Of a DNA stretch of 64,000 nucleotides, positions 58,125 to 64,000 are shown one piece after another. The stretch comes from Neobacillus cucumis (GTDB lineage Bacteria > Bacillota > Bacilli > Bacillales_B > DSM-18226): positions 1 through 64,000 of the forward strand of contig NZ_JAMBOH010000022.1 in the NCBI RefSeq assembly GCF_023715505.1. The letters run 5' to 3'. Each line of letters starts with the position of its first letter. Positions within the stretch are counted from its first letter, which is position 1. The position numbers and the translations under genes are program-made. The notes under the pieces are model-generated. The model was not told the origin of the DNA. It did not search any database and saw only the letters and a list, made by a program, of their open reading frames with translations.

Positions 58125-58862
58125 ATGCTGGAGCAAAAAGGGTTCGTTAGCCGTGATAAAAAAAGGGCAGAGCTTTGGTCGGCGGATGAATTCACGGAGC
58201 GGCTAAGGAATGTAGGGCGTTCTTCTTATCATGACAAACATCCATTTCATATAGTGATGCACCAAGGGAACTTAAGCAAAGAACAGATTCGCGGCTGGGT
58301 GGCCAACCGATACTACTACCAGAAATCAGTCCCAATTAAAGATGCCGCCATCCTGTCCAATCTGCCGTCAAGGGAACTAAGGCGAGAGTGGATAGGCCGT
58401 ATTCTTGATCATGACGGAAGGCCTGGAGAAGATGGCGGTATTGAAGCATGGCTGCGGCTGGGAGAAGCGGTAGGATTGTCCCGGAAAGAAGTCGTACGGG
58501 AGGAGCATGTTGTCCCGGGTGTTCGATTTGCTGTGGATGCCTATGTGAACTTCGCTAGGACAAAACCGTGGATTGAAGCTGTTGCCTCCTCGCTGACGGA
58601 ATTGTTTTCGCCTGACCTTATCTCAAAAAGGATAAAAGTTTTTGAGCAGCTGTATCCATGGATTGACCGTTCAGGGCTTGATTATTTTCAAAGCCGCTTA
58701 ACTCAGGCACCTTGTGATTCGGATGTGGCCCTCAGACTTGTTTTAACCCATTGTCGAACACCGGAAGCACAGCAGCGGGCTGTCAACGCCTTGCGGTTCA
58801 AATGTGATGTATTATGGGCACAGCTTGATGCGATCGAAAAGGCCTATGCCCCTAAAACGTGA
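58125..58862 (+). CDS. pqqC: PqqC, pyrroloquinoline-quinone synthase
   Basis: PqqC closes the second ring and carries out the final eight-electron oxidation to PQQ with oxygen. The 245-aa all-helical protein has the conserved segments [16 protein letters not shown] (35-50), [18 protein letters not shown] (62-79) and RILDHDG (92-98), with the active-site His and Tyr residues. ATG 58125 is seven bases after GGAGG, which lies within the end of pqqB; 58122 is the alternative. Confidence 0.95.
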   Translation: MLEQKGFVSRDKKRAELWSADEFTERLRNVGRSSYHDKHPFHIVMHQGNLSKEQIRGWVANRYYYQKSVPIKDAAILSNLPSRELRREWIGRILDHDGRPGEDGGIEAWLRLGEAVGLSRKEVVREEHVVPGVRFAVDAYVNFARTKPWIEAVASSLTELFSPDLISKRIKVFEQLYPWIDRSGLDYFQSRLTQAPCDSDVALRLVLTHCRTPEAQQRAVNALRFKCDVLWAQLDAIEKAYAPKT

Positions 58863-58880
58863 AATGGGAAGAATAAATGA

Positions 58881-59222
58881 TTGGTGGTGGAGTCTATTTT
58901 TGTAGCTGGCAGTCTTCCAAAACTCGCTGCAAAGGCGCGATTAAAATTTGATAAGGTGAGAGAAAAACATCTCCTTTTGCTACCGGAAAAGGTTGTAGTC
59001 CTAAACGAAACTGCAGCATCGATCCTTCGTTTATGTGACGGAAGCCGGACCACAAACACCATCACTGAATCCATCTGGACTTCTCTAATGGCAGGCTCAG
59101 AAACAAGGAGTTCGGGTGTCTTGCCCGGTTTGAAAACAATGGAGGCTGACATTTCCGAATTTTTACAGGAGATGGCCGTTCAGGGATGGGTGGTGGTTCA
59201 GCATGAAAACGAAGAGCCATAG
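58881..59222 (+). CDS. pqqD: PqqD, peptide chaperone for PqqA
   Basis: PqqD (up to 113 aa) binds PqqA and presents it to PqqE. The winged-helix RRE-type core has PKLAAKARLKFDKVREKHL and VVLNETAASILRLCDGSRT. The start could be TTG 58881 or GTG 58884 or 58887; the binding site is weak (GGGAAGAA). There is an unusual extended segment between the two halves of the domain (about 65-90). It overlaps pqqE by 20 bp. Confidence 0.9.
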   Translation: MVVESIFVAGSLPKLAAKARLKFDKVREKHLLLLPEKVVVLNETAASILRLCDGSRTTNTITESIWTSLMAGSETRSSGVLPGLKTMEADISEFLQEMAVQGWVVVQHENEEP

Positions 59223-60345
59223 TGCAGTTCAACCCCCTTATTCGCTGCTTGCTGAGTTAACCCATCGCTGTCCTTTGAATTGTCCGTATTGTTCAAACCC
59301 TATTGAAATGGCTAAGGAAGCCATGGAACTTTCAACAGAGGAATGGAGCCGGGTCTTGTCCGAGGCCGCCGAATTAGGAGTAGTAGAAGTTCATTTTTCT
59401 GGCGGCGAACCGCTTTTGCGAGATGACCTGGAACCCCTTATCAAACACGCTGCTGCATTAGAGATGTATGTCAATCTCATTACAAGCGGCATTGGCTTAA
59501 CAACGGAAAAGGCGATTCGGCTTAAGGAAGCCGGTTTAGCAAATGTGCAGGTGAGCTTTCAAGCAGCAGAAGCGAAGCTTTCCGATCTTATCGGCGGATA
59601 CAAAGCCTTTGAGAAAAAACGGGAAGCGGTCACTGCTGTAAAACAGGCAGAAATGCATTTGTCATTAAATGTGGTGTTACACCGAATGAATCTTGATCAG
59701 GTGGATGAGATCATTCAGCTTGCGGAAGAAATGGGAGCCGAGCGGTTGGAGCTGGCGAACACCCAGTATTATAACTGGGCGCTGCTGAATCGGGAGAAAC
59801 TGCTGCCGAGCAGGGACCAGATTGAGCGTGCAAGTGCAGTCTATGAAGCCGCTAAAGCACGACTGAAGCGGAAAATGGAAATTATTTGGGTTATTCCTGA
59901 TTATTATGCATCTGCACCCAAGCCTTGCATGGGGGGATGGGGCGCTATTGGTCTAACGGTAGCGCCGCATGGAATTGCCCTTCCGTGTCCAACCGCCGGG
60001 ATAATAAAAGGGTTATCTTTTGAAAATGTCCGTAAGTCATCGCTAGGATATATTTGGTATGAATCAGAATCTTTTAACCGTTTCCGGGGAGAAGAAGGGA
60101 TGCCCAAAGCTTGTCTTACCTGTGATTTGAGGCACCAGGATGGAGGAGGGTGCCGCTGCCAGGCTTTTGCCTTAACGGGAGATGCTTATGCGACGGACCC
60201 AGTCTGCCAATGGGCACCAGAACATCATTTAATTGAGAAAGCTGTACAGGATGCCAACAGCAAACCTGCTGAATCATCATCACGCCTAATCTATCGGAAG
60301 TATTCTCAGGATCGATCAGCAATAAAACGGTTATTAAAAAAATAG
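59203..60345 (+). CDS. pqqE: PqqE, radical SAM PqqA Glu-Tyr cross-linking enzyme
   Basis: PqqE makes the C-C bond between Glu15 and Tyr19 of PqqA. The radical SAM cluster motif is C23-x3-C27-x2-C30 and the SAM-binding GGEPLLR follows. A SPASM domain carries auxiliary cluster cysteines in PKPCMGGWG, LPCPTAG, CLTCDLR, GGGCRCQAF and DPVCQW. The length of 380 aa is normal. It uses a start inside pqqD, so the two are coupled. A terminator follows. Confidence 0.96.
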   Translation: MKTKSHSAVQPPYSLLAELTHRCPLNCPYCSNPIEMAKEAMELSTEEWSRVLSEAAELGVVEVHFSGGEPLLRDDLEPLIKHAAALEMYVNLITSGIGLTTEKAIRLKEAGLANVQVSFQAAEAKLSDLIGGYKAFEKKREAVTAVKQAEMHLSLNVVLHRMNLDQVDEIIQLAEEMGAERLELANTQYYNWALLNREKLLPSRDQIERASAVYEAAKARLKRKMEIIWVIPDYYASAPKPCMGGWGAIGLTVAPHGIALPCPTAGIIKGLSFENVRKSSLGYIWYESESFNRFRGEEGMPKACLTCDLRHQDGGGCRCQAFALTGDAYATDPVCQWAPEHHLIEKAVQDANSKPAESSSRLIYRKYSQDRSAIKRLLKK

Positions 60346-60356
60346 GGTTGCCAAAG

Positions 60357-60400
60357 TGGTGCTGGAGGGGACACGTACATACCCTTTAGCACCATTTTTT
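60357..60400 (+). terminator. Terminator of the pqq operon
   Basis: TGGTGCT (60357-60363) pairs with AGCACCA (60388-60394), extended by AGGG with CCCT, and is followed by six T residues. The next 300 bases (60,401-60,703) hold no visible gene; a TATAAT at 60680-60685 lies before the transporter gene without a good -35. Confidence 0.88.
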
Positions 60401-60703
60401 CGCCTGTGTTCAACTTGTATGCACAGGGTTTCCGGGTGACGGTAAGCCAAATACAGAATTATAAATATATCGTTTTAAATTTTTTAATAAGTCCCCTCCA
60501 TTTACCTACCATAACGAATCCTTCCCTTTCAAGTCTTTAAGCTTATCCCTTAATTCACCATAAATTCCATGTAAACATGTTATGCCACGGTTAACTTTGT
60601 TGTGCTTATGCCTATGAATAAAGGAAATTGAAAATTGGCACCTTTTTAAGCAGAAACTGGGTAACCTAAATATTACCTATATAATTGAAAAGGTAGTGAT
60701 AAA

Positions 60704-61948
60704 ATGAAGTTTTCAGGAATTGGTCAAATTCATCTGGTGGTCAAGCGGCTCATGCTGGTAAATTTTATTCGCAGTATTGGACAAGGCATCATGGTAGTGG
60801 AATTGGCTTTGTATCTTGATGTGCTGGGGTGGAGCACGGCAGCGATTGGCAGTGTGCTTGCTGCAGGAGGATTGCTCGGTGTTGTCCTTGCACCCTTTAT
60901 AGGTGTTTATAGTGACAGGCTCGGCAGAAAACCGTTTGTCCTTATTTCTGAACTAGTTACCGCTGGATGTGCACTGGTCGGGGTATTAACCACTAACCCA
61001 ATTTTATTGTCTATTGCGATTACACTTTCCGGATTTGGAAAAGCAGACGCGGGTTCACCCAGTCCATGTGCCCCTGCAGAGCAGGCCTGGCTGGCATCCT
61101 TTGTCCCAACAGCAGAACGCGGCAGAGTATACAGTTTGAATAATGCTCTCAGTTTTTTCGGAATGGGGGCCGGAGCAGTGTTTGCTGGGGCTGCCTCCTT
61201 TTTAAAAACTGGAGTATCTCCTTATCGCCTTCTATTCTGCTATATTCTCGCTGCATCGTTGATCACAGCTTCCATCATTTTAACCATTCAAAGAGGAGAA
61301 GCTGAAAACCGCCAAGGAAACAAAAAAGAGGGACGGAGGAATGAAGAAAAGAAAATCTTGCATGAAGAAAATGCAGCGGTATTGAAGCTTGCAGCCATTA
61401 ATATACTTAATGGGATTGCCATCGGTTTGACCGGGCCGATGATGTCCTATTGGTTTTCGGCTAAATTTGGGGCAAGCCATGCTCAAATTGGCAGTACACT
61501 GGCTGTTACTTTCTTCATGACAGGGGTTACCTCCATTTTACAAGCAAGAATATCTCATAAACATGGGACAATCCGCTCCATTGTTTTCATCCGTTTTATC
61601 GGAAGTCTGCTTTTGATTTTGATGCCCTTACTATCATCATACGCACTCGTTTCTGTCATTTATATGCTTCGAACGGCTTTAAATCGAGGTACGCAGGGGG
61701 CACAGCAGGCGCTGAGTGTGAGTTTAACACGTAACCAGCGGAGCGGCTTTGCGTCAAGCATCAATCTTTTTTCAATGAGGCTGCCCACCTCCATTGGACC
61801 GTATATTACAGGCTATCTTTTTGGATTGGGTTCCCTTTCCCTGCCTTTTTACATAGCCTCAGGTCTACAACTCAGTTTCGCTTATTTATACGGCAGACTT
61901 TTTTCTTCTTACGATATTCGCATGAAATCGCATGCTTCATCGGGTTGA
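60704..61948 (+). CDS. Major facilitator superfamily transporter
   Basis: The 414-aa protein has about 12 hydrophobic spans and the MFS motif A in GVYSDRLGRKP (residues 67-77), with a basic cytoplasmic loop near 200-220 (KKEGRRNEEKK). It resembles drug/proton antiporters more than sugar carriers. It lies just after pqqE but is separated by a terminator. Since PQQ made in the cytosol must reach an extracellular enzyme, PQQ export is a reasonable guess. Substrate is not shown by sequence. Confidence 0.85.
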   Translation: MKFSGIGQIHLVVKRLMLVNFIRSIGQGIMVVELALYLDVLGWSTAAIGSVLAAGGLLGVVLAPFIGVYSDRLGRKPFVLISELVTAGCALVGVLTTNPILLSIAITLSGFGKADAGSPSPCAPAEQAWLASFVPTAERGRVYSLNNALSFFGMGAGAVFAGAASFLKTGVSPYRLLFCYILAASLITASIILTIQRGEAENRQGNKKEGRRNEEKKILHEENAAVLKLAAINILNGIAIGLTGPMMSYWFSAKFGASHAQIGSTLAVTFFMTGVTSILQARISHKHGTIRSIVFIRFIGSLLLILMPLLSSYALVSVIYMLRTALNRGTQGAQQALSVSLTRNQRSGFASSINLFSMRLPTSIGPYITGYLFGLGSLSLPFYIASGLQLSFAYLYGRLFSSYDIRMKSHASSG

Positions 61949-62001
61949 AAGTCTTAGTTTAAAAATCAGTCCCTGGAGATTCTGAAAAAAAGCCAAAGAA
62001 A

Positions 62002-62114
62002 ATGAAAGAGCGTAAAAAATACGGTCTTAAAGGTGCTCGTCGTGCCTCAGTTCTTAAAACGTTAATCTTTTGCGGACATACAAAGACTCTCAACCACTGG
62101 TTGGGATCTTTTTC
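62002..62114 (+). repeat. Right direct repeat: decayed copy of rpsI 3' end (attR-like)
   Basis: From ATGAAAGAGCGTAAAAAATA onward this follows rpsI closely: one synonymous change, then a 2-base deletion that breaks the frame, a C-to-T, an A-to-G after the stop, and a shorter terminator loop. It has no start of the gene. It is best read as the former 3' end of rpsI, displaced by an insertion. Confidence 0.92.
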
Positions 62115-62123
62115 TTTAAGAAG

Positions 62124-63023
62124 CTAAACATCGTTTTTTTCAATAAACCTAAGTATATCATTTAGTGACTGATTGTGTTTTTCTGTTGTTACTACCTTAA
62201 ATAAATCTCCCTTATCTTGTATCCTTCTTCTCACACTTAAAATGTTGAAGTCCGTGGGTTTAATACCTGCTTCTACCTCTTCCCAGGTAAGTGGAGTGGC
62301 CACGGTTGCTCTCGATTTTGCTCTTGCAGAATAAACAACTGGCATCGTTCGACCTCGCCATAGCTGCAAGTAATCAAAATAAAGCTTTTCTCCTCTTTTC
62401 GAAACTACTCGTTCAAGGGTAATCTGCTGCGGCATATTCTGTGCAAAATAGTTTGCAATAAACGCATTTATCTTTCTTGTTTCTTCGAATGAATAGTCTG
62501 GCTGAATAGGAACAAATATCTGCATGCCTGAAGAACCTGAAGTTCGCGGAACGGAGATAAGACCGAGTGTTTTTAGAAGCTCCTTCAGCTTAATTGATAC
62601 CTCTAACACTAGATTAAAGCTATTATTATTGGATGGATCCAAATCAAATACTATCTCCATAGGATAATCCGGTTTATCATGGCGATCAAATGGAACATGA
62701 AATTCAATCGCACCGTAGTTTGCTGCCCAAACCAGTGTGGACTTATCATTTAATAGCATTCTTTCCTTTTCTTTGTAGAATGCACTGGTAACCCACTCTG
62801 GTGCAGTTTGAGGAACTGACCTTTTTTCGATTTTCTTTCCATTTATTCCGTAAGGATAGATCCAAATCATTAATAATCTTTGCTTAGCATGTTCGATGAG
62901 ATAGGGTGATACATCCAGCAAATATTGAATATAGTCCCATTTTGTAATGTTTTGCTCTTCCCATATAATCTTATCCGGGTGTGTAATCTCAATCCTCATG
63001 CCATCAACCACTATTTCTCCCAC
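62124..63023 (-). CDS. LigD-type polymerase (NHEJ primase-polymerase domain)
   Basis: This 299-aa protein is the stand-alone polymerase part of bacterial NHEJ LigD, an archaeo-eukaryotic primase fold that fills ends and adds ribonucleotides. The catalytic acids are D127 and D129 in FDLDPS. The motif II region reads TSGSSGMQIF (161-170) where many relatives have a K and H. The GTG start at 63,023 has AGGAGGT upstream on the minus strand. It faces away from the ligase gene, 82 bp distant. In B. subtilis both are one fused protein. Confidence 0.92.
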   Translation of the reverse strand: MGEIVVDGMRIEITHPDKIIWEEQNITKWDYIQYLLDVSPYLIEHAKQRLLMIWIYPYGINGKKIEKRSVPQTAPEWVTSAFYKEKERMLLNDKSTLVWAANYGAIEFHVPFDRHDKPDYPMEIVFDLDPSNNNSFNLVLEVSIKLKELLKTLGLISVPRTSGSSGMQIFVPIQPDYSFEETRKINAFIANYFAQNMPQQITLERVVSKRGEKLYFDYLQLWRGRTMPVVYSARAKSRATVATPLTWEEVEAGIKPTDFNILSVRRRIQDKGDLFKVVTTEKHNQSLNDILRFIEKNDV

Positions 63024-63105
63024 GTGGACGACCTCCTGTTCTTTACTATATTTTCAGTGGTTCCAGTTTAAACTATGTATGAATGAATATTTGAGGTGAT
63101 ATATC

Positions 63106-64000
63106 GTGGAACCAATTTTTGCAATGGAACCTGTCAACAGTGATACCATCCCTATGGGGGATGATTGGATTGCTCAAGTTAAATGGGATGGTGTTAGAAT
63201 CCTTACCTATGCTGATAATCAAACAGTACGGCTTTATAATCGAAAAAAGAATGAACGAACATTGCATTATCCGGAGATTACAAACATTGACCATTACTGT
63301 TCTAGCCGCTCAGTAATTTTAGATGGTGAAGTCATTGCTTTAGGGAAAAATGGAAAGCCAGCTTTCCATGAAGTAATGAGACGTGATGGGTTAAGGAAAT
63401 TAGATCGCTTAAAAATGATTGCAGAATCTGTGCCCATTATCTATATGATTTTTGATGTTCTCTATTTGGATGGAGAGTGGATTAATAATAAGCCCTTTCA
63501 TGAAAGAAATGAAATACTCACGCAAATAATTACCCCTAACGATCAGATTCAGCTCGTTCCTTCTGTCACCGAGGCAGAAGCGTTACTCAACGCCATTAAG
63601 GAACAAGGGATGGAAGGGATTGTATTGAAAAGGAATAGCTCCCCTTATGCTATTGGAAAAAAACGAGATGACTGGCTTAAAGTAAAAAATTATCGTGATA
63701 TTATCGCTGTCATCGGGGGTTTTACTTTGGGACATGATACGGTAAACTCAATTTTACTTGGCCTTTATGATTCCGAAGGTGCGCTTCATTATATCGGGCA
63801 TACAGGGACAGGTAAAATGACTATAAGTGAATGGAAAGACCTAACTAGTGAATTAAAAGAGATTGTCGCTGATCATCATCCTTTTAAGAAGAAACCCCAG
63901 CGCCATGCCCACGCCACCTGGGTCCGGCCAGAAAAGACGGTAAAGATTAAATTTGCAGAATGGACGGAAAGCGGAGCATTGAGGCAGCCTAGTATTGAAG
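63106..64000 (+). CDS. ATP-dependent DNA ligase, LigD ligase domain (incomplete, runs off the window)
   Basis: The frame from GTG 63106, six bases after GAGGTGA, stays open to the end of the window (298 codons). Ligase motif I is K26-W-D-G-V-R with Lys26 as the adenylated residue. Motif III (YMIFDVLYLDG), motif IV (EGIVLKR, near 170) and motif V (WLKVKNY, near 190) follow, then an OB domain. The end must be sought beyond 64,000. It should seal double-strand breaks with Ku, which is not in the window. Confidence 0.93.
   Translation, partial: MEPIFAMEPVNSDTIPMGDDWIAQVKWDGVRILTYADNQTVRLYNRKKNERTLHYPEITNIDHYCSSRSVILDGEVIALGKNGKPAFHEVMRRDGLRKLDRLKMIAESVPIIYMIFDVLYLDGEWINNKPFHERNEILTQIITPNDQIQLVPSVTEAEALLNAIKEQGMEGIVLKRNSSPYAIGKKRDDWLKVKNYRDIIAVIGGFTLGHDTVNSILLGLYDSEGALHYIGHTGTGKMTISEWKDLTSELKEIVADHHPFKKKPQRHAHATWVRPEKTVKIKFAEWTESGALRQPSIE

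Larger units (their letters stand above)
53431..62114. mobile_element. Putative genomic island carrying the PQQ system
   Basis: About 8.6 kb lies between direct repeats of the rpsI 3' end. It replaces the genes that follow rpsI in B. subtilis and encodes functions rare in Bacillaceae. By eye the genes from 54,321 to 61,948 are richer in G+C than the ribosomal genes. No integrase or transposase is encoded inside, so it is either a decayed integrative element or was inserted by homologous recombination at rpsI. Confidence 0.7.

Noticed and set aside
53548..62001. Integrase or transposase gene for the island
   Set aside because: All sizeable frames were accounted for by the dehydrogenase, pqq, transporter and small protein genes; none has recombinase motifs.
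63024..63105. SigG promoter between the two lig genes
   Set aside because: TGAATA and CATAC-like words exist, but not with proper spacing in either direction.

Overview
The window is a piece of a low-G+C Gram-positive chromosome, almost certainly Bacillaceae. The gene order follows the Bacillus subtilis rrn-ctsR ... rpsI block gene for gene, and the proteins are close to the B. subtilis ones by recollection. Genus cannot be fixed from the sequence alone; a Neobacillus/Mesobacillus-like Bacillus is plausible. Almost everything up to position 53,550 is housekeeping and reads on the + strand.

Layout of the core: the end of an rRNA operon (5S, 21-137); the CtsR heat-shock operon ctsR-mcsA-mcsB-clpC with radA and disA, then yacL (7,767-8,855); the isoprenoid genes ispD-ispF; gltX; a cysteine T-box with cysE-cysS-mrnC-rlmB-rae1; sigH, rpmG, secE, nusG; rplK-rplA and rplJ-rplL with an L10 leader; ybxB; rpoB-rpoC; rplGB-rpsL-rpsG-fusA-tuf; the long S10-spc-alpha cluster (rpsJ to rplQ, 34,606-48,747); ecfA1-ecfA2-ecfT-truA; and rplM-rpsI. 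Three ribosomal protein genes shorter than 60 codons (rpmG, rpmD, rpmJ) are included. Two things depart from the standard order. The map gene, normally between adk and infA, is reduced to a frameshifted relic of about 200 bp. Degenerate palindromic repeats sit inside otherwise compact operons (ispD/ispF/gltX, rplJ/rplL, rpoB/rpoC).

The unusual part is 53,431-62,114, about 8.6 kb bounded by direct repeats of the last 66 bp of rpsI plus its terminator. The right-hand copy is damaged, as expected if it is the displaced old 3' end. Between the repeats lies what looks like a complete periplasm-free quinoprotein system: a lipoprotein PQQ-dependent alcohol dehydrogenase fused to a C-terminal cytochrome c, then pqqA (24 codons), a small two-helix membrane protein, pqqB, pqqC, pqqD and pqqE, and an MFS transporter. 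The dehydrogenase has the Asp-Tyr-Asp signature associated with lanthanide-dependent enzymes, an Asp at the usual metal-ligand Glu, and no vicinal Cys-Cys pair. pqqB seems to start at an ATT codon overlapping the gene before it. In outline: PqqA is cross-linked by PqqE with PqqD as chaperone, matured through PqqB and PqqC, and PQQ must then cross the membrane (possibly via the MFS protein) to load the lipid-anchored dehydrogenase, which passes electrons through its own heme to the respiratory chain. No PqqF/PqqG-type protease and no integrase are present in the window.

Beyond the repeat, the two halves of bacterial NHEJ LigD (polymerase and ligase), fused in B. subtilis, are separate divergent genes; the ligase runs off the end of the window.
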